A stretch of DNA of 64,000 nucleotides from an uncultured Lachnospiraceae bacterium (GTDB lineage Bacteria; Bacillota; Clostridia; Lachnospirales; Lachnospiraceae). The notes below the pieces were generated by a model that was not told the DNA's origin, did not search any database, and saw only the letters and a list, made by a program, of their open reading frames with translations. Made by a program: the position numbers and the translations under genes. Where the stretch lies: NCBI GenBank assembly GCA_947648875.1, contig CANSPM010000002.1:1-64000 (forward strand). Direction: 5' to 3'. This document shows positions 41,933 through 51,051 of the stretch, in pieces. The number at the start of each line of letters is the position of its first letter. Positions within the stretch are counted from its first letter, which is position 1.

Positions 41933-44413
41933 TCATTCTGTGGACGCAATGGAGGTCACAATCTCCATTCTGGCGATGCCACGCAGAGGAAAGGCGGTGG
42001 CCAGCAGGCAGGCTATCACGGAAAGCGCTGCCGCCTGCAGAATATGGAGAACAGGGAGCGGCACCAGTTCCAGACTGTCCGTGGCTGCGGCGTTTATGAA
42101 TACGGTACAGACATATCCCAGCAGACCTCCCGCCACAGAGGCGATGATCCCATAATAGGCCCCCTCCCACAGAAAGGTTCGGTAGAGACTGTCGGCGCTC
42201 ATGCCGATGGCGCGCTGCATGCCGATTTCAGAGATGCGGGTATGAATATTGCTGTAAACGGTATTGATAATATTCAATATGCCGATCAGCCCGATAAAGA
42301 GGATCAGCCCCCAGCAGAGCATGCGAATCTGCTCAAAACTTTCCGCGAGCTGGCTGTCGGCCTGCTGATAGGAGAGCCAGTGGCTGCCGGGATTTCTGCC
42401 GCACCAGTCTTCCAGCCACTCCCCAAATTCCTCCTGTCCTGCCTCTGCACGCAGTGTAGGATAAACCTCCGAGTAACGGTCACTCCCCGTCAGGTCCCGG
42501 TATGTTTCATCGCTTACGATGATTTGCACGCCGTTTATATACCCCTGGTTGTTTACGGTGACGGACGCCTGGGTTATGCCCGCCACGCGCAGGGGATGGC
42601 CGTTTACGGAGATGATCTCACCGGCTTGTAATGTGGTGGTCTCCACGGCTTTTCCCTCATAGGAAAAAGGAATGGGATTTTTTACAATACATGCCGCCCC
42701 GGAGCGCAGATCCGACAGATCCTGTCGGGAGAGTCCGTCCACATAGGAGATCAGGCGGGCATCATCCACCCCCGCGATATGAAATGCCTCCCAGGATTGC
42801 AGGGAAAAATCCAGCGTCAGCGGCAGCTCGCCGTCTTCTCCCAATAGGTAGGTGGACAGTTTGGTGGTGGCCAGGCGTTCCACCCATTCATTTGTAAGGA
42901 TTTCCTGTACGCTTTGGGGATCTATTCCCATCGTTTCATTGGTGACGGAATAATCGCCCAGATACGCTTTTTTTACATCGCTGCTGGCGTCCAGAAGGGT
43001 GGTAAAACCCTGTAGTGCCACATACACGGTGATGCTCATAACCAGGGAGAGGATGGTGAGCGCGGTTCTGCCCCGCCCCCGCTTCAGATTCAGCCTTGCG
43101 TAGTAGGCTTCAAAATTGCGTATTTTTTTACATTTCCGACTATGGCGGTTGATTTTGACACTCTGACCGGACATGGCTACGGTGGGAGAGACATGGGAGG
43201 CATAACGGGCCGCCGGGAAAGCTGCCAGCATGGCGAACAACAGCGTTATGGCAGCGCTCATAAAATAGAGGACGATATTGCCGCCCCCTGCCGCGCGGAT
43301 GGCTCCGTTTAAATCCGCCGTGCTGTCTGTCATAAACAGTTCGGGATTCAAAATACCTGTGGCAGCAATTAAAATGCCTTTTGCGGTCAAAGCGCCCATC
43401 AGCATTCCCAGGGGAATGCCTATGCCGCACAGAATCAGCAGTTGGAGAGAGACCAGGCGGTAGAGCTGCCCCCGTTCCCCGCCAATGGCGCGCAGGGTTC
43501 CGTATTCTTTGACCCGTTTTGACACGGCGATTTTCAATATATTATAGATGACCAGTCCTGCGGCCAGCAGTACCAGCGCCCCCACCAGACACAGGGCCAG
43601 CGCCATAAAGGAAAATCCGTTGCCCGTGGAGGATGCTTCCGCCTCCGCATAGGAGATGCCCAGGGCGTCTAACAGAACCCAGTTGTACTGAATATTTTTC
43701 GGGTCGATGCCAAGACATGATGCGAGTTCATCTACTGTGGCCTGAAAATGCGCGGTATCCAGAGTCTTGAAATCGGCGGAATAGAGCAGGTATTCTTCCG
43801 GCAGCAGCGCAGAGGCGCTGCCGCCGCCTAAAACGGCTTCCAGAGTTCCCGAGGAGTAACCGATATAATTGCTTTCCAATATGCCGCAGACAGTATACTT
43901 TGCGGTATATTCATACGCGGGCAGAAGGCCGCTCATGAGGGAGATGTAAGATTGCAGGGAAATCTGATCCCCAATCCGAATCTCCCGGTCCAGATATTGC
44001 AGGGCGTTTTCTGGAAGGGCGATCTCCATCGGGGCCTTTGGCAGTCGGCCTTCTTTGACTTTTCCGATCCAGGGATAGGCGTCCAGGGCGTTGTCCTGGT
44101 ATTCCCGGGCAAACAGGGTGAGACCGCTGTCGCCCAGCTCTGTGCATCCTGCGGTGATTATGGGGCCTATGTCAAACAGGCGGGGGTCCTCTTTTAACTG
44201 CTGTGTCTGCTCGTAGGTCATCTGATGAAAGGTGGCATAACGGTCTCCGTTCAGGGAGGCGGCCTGCTTTACCCGCATGTCCTGCAAAATGCCCAGAGAC
44301 CTGCTTACGGCGGTGGTCATAACACTGGAGAGAATCACAGCCAGCAGTATGAGAGTCGCCATGACTTTCTGTGTCTTTAATTCTTTTACGGCCAGGGAAA
44401 GATAGGTTTTCAT
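41933..44413 (-). CDS. FtsX-type ABC permease, two-domain
   Basis: An 826-residue membrane protein: N-terminal helix, a large extracytoplasmic domain (about 45-250), a three-helix FtsX domain (about 265-410), then a second cycle of helix, external domain (about 470-690) and final FtsX helices. The segment RVKEYGTLRAIGGERGQLYR is the usual coupling region. This is the MacB/VexF-like group that extrudes peptides or lipids. Its start overlaps the ATPase stop by one base (TAATG), so the pair is coupled. Both follow a two-component system transcribed in the same direction. Confidence 0.9.
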   Translation of the reverse strand: MKTYLSLAVKELKTQKVMATLILLAVILSSVMTTAVSRSLGILQDMRVKQAASLNGDRYATFHQMTYEQTQQLKEDPRLFDIGPIITAGCTELGDSGLTLFAREYQDNALDAYPWIGKVKEGRLPKAPMEIALPENALQYLDREIRIGDQISLQSYISLMSGLLPAYEYTAKYTVCGILESNYIGYSSGTLEAVLGGGSASALLPEEYLLYSADFKTLDTAHFQATVDELASCLGIDPKNIQYNWVLLDALGISYAEAEASSTGNGFSFMALALCLVGALVLLAAGLVIYNILKIAVSKRVKEYGTLRAIGGERGQLYRLVSLQLLILCGIGIPLGMLMGALTAKGILIAATGILNPELFMTDSTADLNGAIRAAGGGNIVLYFMSAAITLLFAMLAAFPAARYASHVSPTVAMSGQSVKINRHSRKCKKIRNFEAYYARLNLKRGRGRTALTILSLVMSITVYVALQGFTTLLDASSDVKKAYLGDYSVTNETMGIDPQSVQEILTNEWVERLATTKLSTYLLGEDGELPLTLDFSLQSWEAFHIAGVDDARLISYVDGLSRQDLSDLRSGAACIVKNPIPFSYEGKAVETTTLQAGEIISVNGHPLRVAGITQASVTVNNQGYINGVQIIVSDETYRDLTGSDRYSEVYPTLRAEAGQEEFGEWLEDWCGRNPGSHWLSYQQADSQLAESFEQIRMLCWGLILFIGLIGILNIINTVYSNIHTRISEIGMQRAIGMSADSLYRTFLWEGAYYGIIASVAGGLLGYVCTVFINAAATDSLELVPLPVLHILQAAALSVIACLLATAFPLRGIARMEIVTSIASTE

Positions 44414-45084
44414 TATGCGGTCACCTCCGAAAGTTCTCCGTCTACAATGGTAAAGCGGCGCTGCGCCATCTGGGCCACGCGTGGATCATGGGTGATGATC
44501 ACCAGTGTTTTGCGCATTTTTTCCCGGATATCACAGAGCATTTTCATCACCTCGCCGCCGCTTTTGCTGTCCAGATTTCCGGTGGGTTCATCCGCAAAAA
44601 TGATATCCGGTTTGGCGATCAACGCCCGGGCGATGGCCACACGCTGCTGCTGCCCCCCGGACAGTTCGTGGGGCAGATGGGAGAGACGCTTTTCCAGGCC
44701 CAGAAGGGTGGTCAGTTCCTGGAGGTAAGCCCCATCCGCCTGTTTTTTATCCAGAAGCACGGGCATGAGGATATTTTCGTGGGCGGTCAGAACGGGGAGC
44801 AGGTTGAACTGCTGGAAGATGAATCCGATTTTCCGGCGGCGGAAAGCGGACAGTTCCCGGTCGCTGCCGTTGTGAATATCCGTGTCACCATAGAGTACGC
44901 TGCCCGAGGATGGCCGGTCCAGTCCGCTGATAATATGCAGCAGAGTACTTTTCCCACTGCCGGAAGGTCCCATGATGGAGATGAAATCCCCCTCATGGAT
45001 GGTCATGGACGCGGCGCGCAAGGCCACAATCCGGCTCTCGTTTACACCGTAGACTTTTGAGATATCGCTTACATGAATTTCCAT
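44413..45084 (-). CDS. MacB/LolD-like ABC ATPase
   Basis: A 223-residue ATPase with GPSGSGKSTLLHIISG, the FIFQQFNLLP Q-loop, LSGGQQQRVAIARAL and IIFADEPTGNLD. The ATG at 45084 has AGAGGAG upstream; the longer frame from 45138 lacks a site. It energises the FtsX permease. A TTGAGA-type box at its promoter is shared with the adjacent two-component genes, so the transporter is probably their target. Confidence 0.92.
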   Translation of the reverse strand: MEIHVSDISKVYGVNESRIVALRAASMTIHEGDFISIMGPSGSGKSTLLHIISGLDRPSSGSVLYGDTDIHNGSDRELSAFRRRKIGFIFQQFNLLPVLTAHENILMPVLLDKKQADGAYLQELTTLLGLEKRLSHLPHELSGGQQQRVAIARALIAKPDIIFADEPTGNLDSKSGGEVMKMLCDIREKMRKTLVIITHDPRVAQMAQRRFTIVDGELSEVTA

Positions 45085-45157
45085 AAATAATACTCCTCTT
45101 TTTCTGTAGATTTTGTCCTTGTGGGGAACGATTCGCAATCACTTGCGCTAGAAAAAG

Positions 45158-45187
45158 TGTATAGGATAAATCTCAAAAATCTCCCAA
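45158..45187 (-). promoter_or_regulatory. Promoter and response-regulator box of ABC operon
   Basis: Read on the minus strand: TTGGGA-GATTT-TTGAGA (45187-45171), then a -10-like TATACA (45163-45158). The two hexamers are spaced by 5 bases (11-base period), replacing a -35 box, as expected for an OmpR-type activator. The same TTGAGA-N5-TTGAGA appears upstream of the regulator gene. Confidence 0.55.
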
Positions 45188-45216
45188 GGTTTCTAAATTT
45201 TTTTAGGGGAACGGTT

Positions 45217-46356
45217 TCAGTTTACCTGTAAAAGAGCGGTTACGGCTGCTCCCGTCCCGCTGTTCTGGATGGTCACGATACCCCCATGTTTTCCGGCCAG
45301 AAGCCGGGATGTGTACAGGCCCATTCCAAAATGTTCCGCATCCTCCGTGCCTTTTTGAAACGGTCGGATACCGCTCTGCAAATAGGACTGGGGAAACCCC
45401 CGGCCGTCGTCGGTTACGGACAGCGTAAGCAGTTTCCCGTCTGTAAAACAGGAAATCCTGACTTGCTCTCGTGCAAAACGAAGGGCGTTCGTCACAAGAT
45501 TTTCCCCAATCTGGAACAGGACGGAAGAATCCACCAGGACGGTTCCGGACCAGGGCTTTGTCTCAAAATATATTTGTTTTCCGCTGTCTGCTCCCACAAA
45601 ACGCAGCATATTCTCAAACGCCGCAACAATGTCTTTCCATGGGGTGGTCTCCCGAACCAGGGGGATTTCTTCCAAGCGCTGTATACTGCTCATGGTTTCC
45701 ACATAACGCTGGATTCTGTCTGTATAGTTCTCCATCAGGGACAGATGCTCCGCCAGCTGTTCTCTGTCTATGGTGTCTGCAAGGACGCCCTGCCTGGCCA
45801 GCTTTGCGCAGCCTTTCAGGACGGTGACGGGATTTCGCAGATTATGGGAAAAGGCTGCGTTGAGGCGCTTTCGCTCCTGGGTCTGCCTCCACAGTTTTTG
45901 ATTGTTGGACAGCAGTTCTTTTCGCATGGCTTCAAAGGCGGCACAGAGCTTCCCCAATTCGTCCCGGCTGTCTGCCTCTATTGTAAAATCCAGGTTGCTT
46001 TCCATGATGCGGGAGGCTCCCTTTGTGAGTATATCCAGAGGTTTTTGCAGTTTCAGACGGTAGAACAGGGAGGAGGTGAAGAATAGGGCCAGTGTATAAA
46101 TCAGTGCCGGGAGGGCAATCTGCAAAACGGAGAGGAATATGCTGATCTCATGGGGTGGGGAGGCAGGGTCTGACGTCTCCGCCACTATTACAGGATCTGC
46201 ATAAAGGAAGAGGGTGTTTCCCTCGGGAGCCAGGAAAGAATTTAACTTCATACACCCCCAGAAGGAGAGCAGGGACAGGATAAGAGCAATGGCACTGTTT
46301 GCAAGGGCGATGGCAAACAGGGATTTTTTCAGCCGCATTTGTTTGATCCATTCCAT
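45217..46356 (-). CDS. Sensor histidine kinase
   Basis: A 379-residue membrane kinase: two helices at about 10-32 and 80-105 enclosing a short external loop (about 45 residues), HAMP (about 105-160), DHp with the phospho-acceptor box AAFSHNLRNPVTVLKG and an HATPase domain (GENLVTNALRF, VTDDGRGFP and GMGLYTSRLLAGKHGG). The small sensor loop suggests sensing at the membrane or through the transporter. It overlaps the response-regulator gene by about 28 bases. It phosphorylates that regulator. Confidence 0.92.
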   Translation of the reverse strand: MEWIKQMRLKKSLFAIALANSAIALILSLLSFWGCMKLNSFLAPEGNTLFLYADPVIVAETSDPASPPHEISIFLSVLQIALPALIYTLALFFTSSLFYRLKLQKPLDILTKGASRIMESNLDFTIEADSRDELGKLCAAFEAMRKELLSNNQKLWRQTQERKRLNAAFSHNLRNPVTVLKGCAKLARQGVLADTIDREQLAEHLSLMENYTDRIQRYVETMSSIQRLEEIPLVRETTPWKDIVAAFENMLRFVGADSGKQIYFETKPWSGTVLVDSSVLFQIGENLVTNALRFAREQVRISCFTDGKLLTLSVTDDGRGFPQSYLQSGIRPFQKGTEDAEHFGMGLYTSRLLAGKHGGIVTIQNSGTGAAVTALLQVN

Positions 46357-47015
46357 CGGTAGCCCACCCCCCATACAGTTTCAATATAGTTATGCAGCGA
46401 TACGGCGGAGAATTTTGCCCGTATTTTCCGGATATGTTCCATGACGGTGTCGCTGCTGCCGTCACCCTCCAGTCCCCATACGGTCTCATAGATCCGCTCT
46501 CTGTCAAACACCTGTCCGGCATGGAGGGAGAGCATTTCCACAATGTCAAATTCCTTTTTGGACAACGCCACGGGGGCGCCGCCGATGGTGATTTCCCGCC
46601 TGGCGTAGTCGATGACCATGTTGTGAAAAAAGCGCAGGACGGATTGCTCCTGCCTGCGGTTTTCCCGGCGCAGGTGGGCGGCTACACGGGCTCCCAGCTC
46701 GTCCAGGTCAAAGGGTTTTACAATATAATCGTCGGCCCCTGCGGAAAACCCCCGGATCTTGTCCGCCGTCTCATCCCGGGCGGTCAGAAAGAGTATGGGA
46801 CAGGTGATATGCTGCCGGATGGTCTGGCATACCGTGAGGCCGTCCATGTCCGGCATACTCACGTCCAGCAGCACAAGGTCCGGCAGACCGGAAATTTTGC
46901 CCAGAGCTTCCTCGCCACTATAGGCCGTGATCACCTGGTAGCCGGACCTTTCAAAATAGGTTTTCATGACGGCGATAACGCCTTTTTCGTCGTCAATCAG
47001 CATTATTTTCTCATT
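46329..47015 (-). CDS. OmpR-family response regulator
   Basis: A 228-residue regulator with receiver (MLIDDEKGV, phospho-site LVLLDVSMPDMDG, and K in YIVKPFDL) and winged-helix output domain (GAPVALSKKEFDIVEMLSLH to VWGVGYRW). A GTG start at 47015 has AAAGGAGG upstream. Tandem TTGAGA boxes in its own promoter and before the ABC operon suggest that it activates both. Partner kinase is encoded directly downstream. Confidence 0.93.
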   Translation of the reverse strand, partial: NEKIMLIDDEKGVIAVMKTYFERSGYQVITAYSGEEALGKISGLPDLVLLDVSMPDMDGLTVCQTIRQHITCPILFLTARDETADKIRGFSAGADDYIVKPFDLDELGARVAAHLRRENRRQEQSVLRFFHNMVIDYARREITIGGAPVALSKKEFDIVEMLSLHAGQVFDRERIYETVWGLEGDGSSDTVMEHIRKIRAKFSAVSLHNYIETVWGVGYRWNGSNKCG

Positions 47016-47144
47016 CACGGGGAGACCTCCTTTTTCCATGAACAGGCTCACAGAAGCTGCAAACCGTTTTTCAAGGAGTTTTTTGAAAAAGGTTTTATTT
47101 AAGCGCCAGACTGTGAAGCCATATAATTTATTTTATCATATGAT

Positions 47145-47161
47145 TCTCAAATTTTTCTCAA
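47145..47161 (-). promoter_or_regulatory. Autoregulatory response-regulator box
   Basis: On the minus strand a perfect TTGAGA-N5-TTGAGA direct repeat (11-base period), with TAAAAT 9 bases downstream as a possible -10. It matches the repeat before the ABC operon. Confidence 0.55.
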
Positions 47162-47180
47162 CTTAACTTCCATATTTTGC

Positions 47181-47209
47181 TTGTTGTGCATTTTATTGTA
47201 TGCTATCAT
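47181..47209 (+). promoter_or_regulatory. Promoter of truncated lipoprotein gene
   Basis: TTGTTG at 47181, a 17-base spacer and TATCAT at 47204, diverging from the two-component operon. Confidence 0.5.
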
Positions 47210-47274
47210 AAACGCATACAGATGAGAGGGCTGGTAGCTTTAGCCGCTAAACAATGAGGAGAGAGGTAATATAC

Positions 47275-47505
47275 TTGAATAAATGGCAGGACAAACGGCA
47301 TATCGGAAAAATGGTTCTGTCCGTGGCCATGGCGGTCTGCCTTATAGGCTGTGGCAGTGGAGAAGGGGCGGCGAAAGAGAGGGTATGTTTGCAGAAAAGA
47401 GGTGAGGCCCCCTCTGAGGGGGGCGGACTGTTTGTCAGGGAGATTCCCATTGACTGTATGGGCGGGTTGGATTACACATTCTGTTCTACAAAATGTGTAT
47501 CATAA
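47275..47505 (+). pseudogene. Truncated lipoprotein
   Basis: A TTG start at 47275 follows GAGGAGAGAGG. The product begins with a basic stretch, a hydrophobic helix and a lipobox (AVCLIGCGSG), typical of an exported lipoprotein. After about 60 residues the reading frame runs into sequence that belongs to the opposite-strand acetyltransferase remnant (from 47472) and stops. The original gene was evidently much longer; its 3' part is gone. The family cannot be identified from what remains. Confidence 0.65.
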
Positions 47506-47851
47506 AGGTTCCGGTATTTTTGATAGATTCTGTCTTCCTGTCCGTCAAGATTCAGTTGGAACATTCTGAATGTAACCAGGAAATTTTTGGGCTGCCAAAG
47601 CTCCTCATAAGAGTAGCGGTATTTCATACCGATCTGACGCATAACGCCGCCGCTTCTCGGGTTGTTTTTATCGTGCGTGGCCGTGATATACGGAATGCCA
47701 TCTTGCTTTAGCTGCCCGATCAGCGCAAGGCCTGCCTCCGTAACAATTCCTCTGTGCCAAAACTTCCTGGCCAGCGCATAGCCGAAATCATGACTTTCGC
47801 CGGTGCATTTTTCAGTATCAGACGATCCGGTTCAAGCCTTGCAACTGTCAT
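47472..47851 (-). pseudogene. GNAT acetyltransferase pseudogene
   Basis: On the minus strand an ATG at 47851 with GGAGAAAATACA upstream starts MTVARLEPDRLILK, then the frame shifts to CTGESHDFGYALARKFWHRG, IVTEAGLALIGQLKQDGIPY and NPRSGGVMRQIGMKYRYSYE, ending at 47472. These are the start and the acetyl-CoA-binding end of a RimJ/RimL-like GNAT enzyme; the roughly 70-residue middle is missing. It lies just downstream of the intact ANT(6)-like gene on the same strand. Confidence 0.75.
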
Positions 47852-47872
47852 TGTATTTTCTCCATAATCAAT

Positions 47873-48718
47873 TTATAATAAATTTCCGTTTTTCACCTGT
47901 TCCATGTAGTTCCTAATGCCCTGTTCTTCTTCCTCATTATAGTTATATGACAGTTGTCTGGCCACATGCCGGGCCGCGTCTCCAAACAGAGACAACATTT
48001 CAAAAGCGGCTTCCCACATATGCTCGTAGGCGGCGTCGGAATAGGTTCTGGTGAATCGGTCATACAGGTCCGGGGGCAGCAATTTTCTTAAATATTTCCC
48101 TTTTTTCCCAGTGGATACAGAGAAATGATGATCTACTCCCACATACCAATTGAGCATCAGGATCAGCATGTCACGCACATAATGGTTGAGATGTTCCATG
48201 GCGTAAGAGAGTTCGTCTCTGGCGATGCCTTTTGCCACATTGTTCAGACACCAGTGAAACTCGTTGCAGCAGTCGGAAAAACGCTTTCGGTCCGGCTTTT
48301 GGACATACCAGAAATCCTTTTTGACCTGGATTTGCGGAAAAGTTCCGTCCTTGTCCAGCAGCAGAACGGCTGGTTCTCCGTCATCCACATAGGGATTGGC
48401 GGTGATCTGTAAGTCGATTCTGTTTCCGTCCGGAAACAGCATTAAATAGACATAATTACCGTCCCTGTCCGGGGGAATGATTTCCATACTTTCCGGCTTT
48501 TGCACCAGAGAGGGTCTGCCGAATCTGGACTCGATCCAGGCCGTGTTATCCCAATAAGGTTCTACATCCGTCACAAAATAGACTATATCAAAATCCTGGT
48601 AGATATCCGATGGACAGTCGGGATTGGACCGGGAGCCAGTCATCAGTACCGCTCTGATATGGTCGTCCTCCCTGGCTGTATCCAGAATCAGTTTTATTAT
48701 TTCCTTCGGTGTTCGCAT
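47873..48718 (-). CDS. Aminoglycoside 6-adenylyltransferase, ANT(6) family
   Basis: A 281-residue nucleotidyltransferase matching the streptomycin ANT(6)/AadE family throughout: the catalytic GSRSNPDCPSDIYQDFDIVY segment near residues 28-47, RIDLQITANPYVDDGEP, and YAMEHLNHYVRDMLILMLNW. Family members inactivate streptomycin by adenylylation. AGGAGGTAC precedes the ATG. It has no mobile-element neighbours, which suggests a resident homologue whose resistance activity would need testing. Confidence 0.88.
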   Translation of the reverse strand: MRTPKEIIKLILDTAREDDHIRAVLMTGSRSNPDCPSDIYQDFDIVYFVTDVEPYWDNTAWIESRFGRPSLVQKPESMEIIPPDRDGNYVYLMLFPDGNRIDLQITANPYVDDGEPAVLLLDKDGTFPQIQVKKDFWYVQKPDRKRFSDCCNEFHWCLNNVAKGIARDELSYAMEHLNHYVRDMLILMLNWYVGVDHHFSVSTGKKGKYLRKLLPPDLYDRFTRTYSDAAYEHMWEAAFEMLSLFGDAARHVARQLSYNYNEEEEQGIRNYMEQVKNGNLL

Positions 48719-48915
48719 GATCAGTACCTCCTGATGGGTTCCAATTTGATGTTCTGATTATATCACAGTCGTCTGATGAAGTTCAAGGCGTATGACGGAA
48801 GATATAAAAGCGCATAAGGAAAATATGTTTTACTGTGAGGAAAAATATGCTATACTACGTTTATGCATCGGAGATGTAATGCTTAATCTTCTGTACTATT
48901 TTCCTGCCAATATAC

Positions 48916-49189
48916 TTGGACGGATCATGTGTAGCAAACATATGGACCGGGAGAAAAAAGAAGTCCCATGACCTGATTTTGTTTCTGGAACCGGATGTAG
49001 CCTGGGTACAGGGACGGGGACAGAAGCGAGGTCAGGGCGGCGGACCGGGGCAGGTACTGCGAGCAGATCCAGGAACTCTATACCCGGCACGGTTTTTCTT
49101 TTAGATGTATCAGCGGGGATTACGTAAGCCGTTTCGAGCAGGCAGTGGAGTGGGTGGACCGAGTGCTTGGACAAGACGGAAAAGCATGA
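48916..49189 (+). pseudogene. NadR-like AAA kinase remnant
   Basis: SHDLILFLEPDVAWVQ is read in one frame; near 49010 the sequence continues one frame over as RSEVRAADRGRYCEQIQELY, then FSFRCISGDYVSRFEQAVEW to a TGA at 49187. Together these match the C-terminal half of the NadR/ribosylnicotinamide-kinase AAA domain. The P-loop half is missing, so the gene is dead. The flanking 48719-48915 and 49190-49312 hold no other gene. Confidence 0.65.
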
Positions 49190-49312
49190 GGAATCCTTAA
49201 ACGGCGTTTGAAATACGGGGGATATCCCGGGATAAGAGAGAAGCGTGGGCCCTCGTAAAAATGAAAGGCCTGGCAATCACGGTATACAAGTTGGAAAGAG
49301 AGGAACCCATAT

Positions 49313-49846
49313 ATGGAATTTATTTTACTGGACGAAACACAACATACCTATTTACAGCAGGCGGCCCGGATTCTGCGTCAGGCGTTCCCACACTGTTTCG
49401 ATGACTGCGCGGAGGAGATCGTGCAGGAGATGTTAATGGAAGACAGAGTGGCTCTGGGAGCGGTGCGGGACGGCAGGCTGGTGGGCCTGGCGGGGGCCAT
49501 TCCCCGATATGATCTGACAGCCTGGGAACTGCATCCGCTGGCGGTGGAGGAATCCAGTCGCTCACAGGGCGTGGGCCGGGCGCTGGTGGGGGAATTGGAG
49601 AAGTTGCTGCGGGAAAGGGGGTGCCTGACCCTTTATCTGGGGAGCGACGACGAGGACAACAGCACCACCCTGTCGGAGGGCGACCTGTTTGAGGATACCT
49701 GGGAAAAAATCCGTAATATCCGCAACCTGAAAAGGCATCCCTTTTCTTTCTACCAAAAACTGGGATATCAGATTATCGGTGTGATTCCGGATGCGAACGG
49801 ATTGGGGAAGCCGGATATCTGGATGGGAAAAAGTCTGGCGCGGTAA
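49313..49846 (+). CDS. Aminoglycoside 6'-N-acetyltransferase-like GNAT
   Basis: A 177-residue GNAT protein closely resembling the AAC(6')-Ii group: WELHPLAVEESSRSQGVGRA (acetyl-CoA loop), LYLGSDDEDNSTTLS, RHPFSFYQKLGYQIIGVIPD and ANGLGKPDIWMGKSL. These enzymes acetylate the 6'-amino group of kanamycin-type aminoglycosides. GAGAGGAACC lies upstream of the ATG. With the ANT(6) homologue 600 bases away it suggests a small intrinsic-resistance region. Activity on drugs is not proven by sequence. Confidence 0.85.
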   Translation: MEFILLDETQHTYLQQAARILRQAFPHCFDDCAEEIVQEMLMEDRVALGAVRDGRLVGLAGAIPRYDLTAWELHPLAVEESSRSQGVGRALVGELEKLLRERGCLTLYLGSDDEDNSTTLSEGDLFEDTWEKIRNIRNLKRHPFSFYQKLGYQIIGVIPDANGLGKPDIWMGKSLAR

Positions 49847-49903
49847 AGGGTGAAGATAAGAGGCGGCATGGACCCGTCCCGCGCCTTGCGGAGGAGAACA
49901 GAA

Positions 49904-50470
49904 ATGCAATGGAGAGATTTGGGGGAACTGTATCTGACATTTTTTCGAATCGGCGGGCTGACGTTTGGGGGCGGTCTTACCATGCTGCCCATGTTTAAGC
50001 ATGAGCTGGTATTGAAAAAGAACTGGGTCAGTGAAGATGAACTGCTGGACTGCTATGCCATCGGGCAGTGTACTCCCGGCGTTATCGCCGTGAACACTGC
50101 CACTTTCGTGGGATATAAGAGAGCGGGAGTAGCGGGCGGGATCGCCTCCACCCTGGGAATGATCTCCCCTTCGCTGGCGCTGATCACCCTGATTGCCTCC
50201 TTTTTTCAGGCGCTGGTGGAGAATGTGTGGTTTCAGCACGCCATGACAGGAATCAAGGGTGTGGTCTGCGCACTGATGCTGAATACGGTTATAACCCTGG
50301 CCAGAAAAAGCCTGGTGAATCTGGTGTGTGTGGCAGTCTGCGCCGCAGCGCTGGTTTCGGCTTTGTTTACCCCGGTTCCCACCATCGCCATTGTAGTGCT
50401 GGCGGGGCTTTTTGGCGCGGCGGCGGAATTGTGGAGGCGGCGCGCCGGAAGAGGAGGACATAAGGTATGA
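49904..50470 (+). CDS. Chromate transporter subunit (ChrA N-half type)
   Basis: A 188-residue membrane protein equal to one half of ChrA: FFRIGGLTFGGGLTMLPMF and AIGQCTPGVIAVNTATFVGY are the family signatures. Short ChrA proteins work as pairs encoded by adjacent genes, as here. The ATG at 49904 has GGAGGAG upstream and its stop overlaps the next gene (ATGA). True substrate may be chromate, sulfate or another anion. Confidence 0.9.
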   Translation: MQWRDLGELYLTFFRIGGLTFGGGLTMLPMFKHELVLKKNWVSEDELLDCYAIGQCTPGVIAVNTATFVGYKRAGVAGGIASTLGMISPSLALITLIASFFQALVENVWFQHAMTGIKGVVCALMLNTVITLARKSLVNLVCVAVCAAALVSALFTPVPTIAIVVLAGLFGAAAELWRRRAGRGGHKV

Positions 50471-51012
50471 TATTCCTGCGTCTTTTCTGGGAATTTTTCA
50501 AGATTGGTCTCTTCGCGGTGGGGGGCGGTCCTGCCACTTTGCCCTTCCTGATGGACCTGGCGGGCAAATATGACTGGTACACGCTGGAAGACCTGGCGGA
50601 TATGGTGGCGGTGGCGGAGAGCACTCCGGGACCTATTGGAGTCAATATGGCCACCTATGCGGGGTTTCGGGCGGCGGGGATACCGGGCGGGCTGGCGGCC
50701 ACGCTGGCCTTGGTGCTGCCCAGTGTGGTCATTATGATTCTCATCGCCAAGTTTCTCGGAAATTTCAGCGAGAACGCTATGGTGAAAGCGGTTTTTTCCG
50801 GTGTACGTCCGGCAGTGACGGCTCTGATCGCCACTGCCATATGGGGACTTTTCAAAGTGGTGCTGGTGACGGAAGAAGGCAAAGTGGCCATGGGACCGCT
50901 TCTCCTGTGCGTGGCAGTGTTTGTGCTGATGCAGATAAAGCCCTTAAAGAAACTGCACCCGGCGGTTTGGATGCTGGCCGCAGCGGCGGTGGGGATGGTG
51001 TTTCGGCTATGA
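50467..51012 (+). CDS. Chromate transporter subunit (second half)
   Basis: A 181-residue partner with the same signatures, FFKIGLFAVGGGPATLPFLM and VAESTPGPIGVNMATYAGFR, and about five or six helices. It starts inside the stop codon of the preceding gene, so translation is coupled and a heterodimer is likely. Confidence 0.9.
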   Translation: MIFLRLFWEFFKIGLFAVGGGPATLPFLMDLAGKYDWYTLEDLADMVAVAESTPGPIGVNMATYAGFRAAGIPGGLAATLALVLPSVVIMILIAKFLGNFSENAMVKAVFSGVRPAVTALIATAIWGLFKVVLVTEEGKVAMGPLLLCVAVFVLMQIKPLKKLHPAVWMLAAAAVGMVFRL

Positions 51013-51051
51013 CACAGATATAGTATAACGGAACAGCAAGAGGGGGATTTA

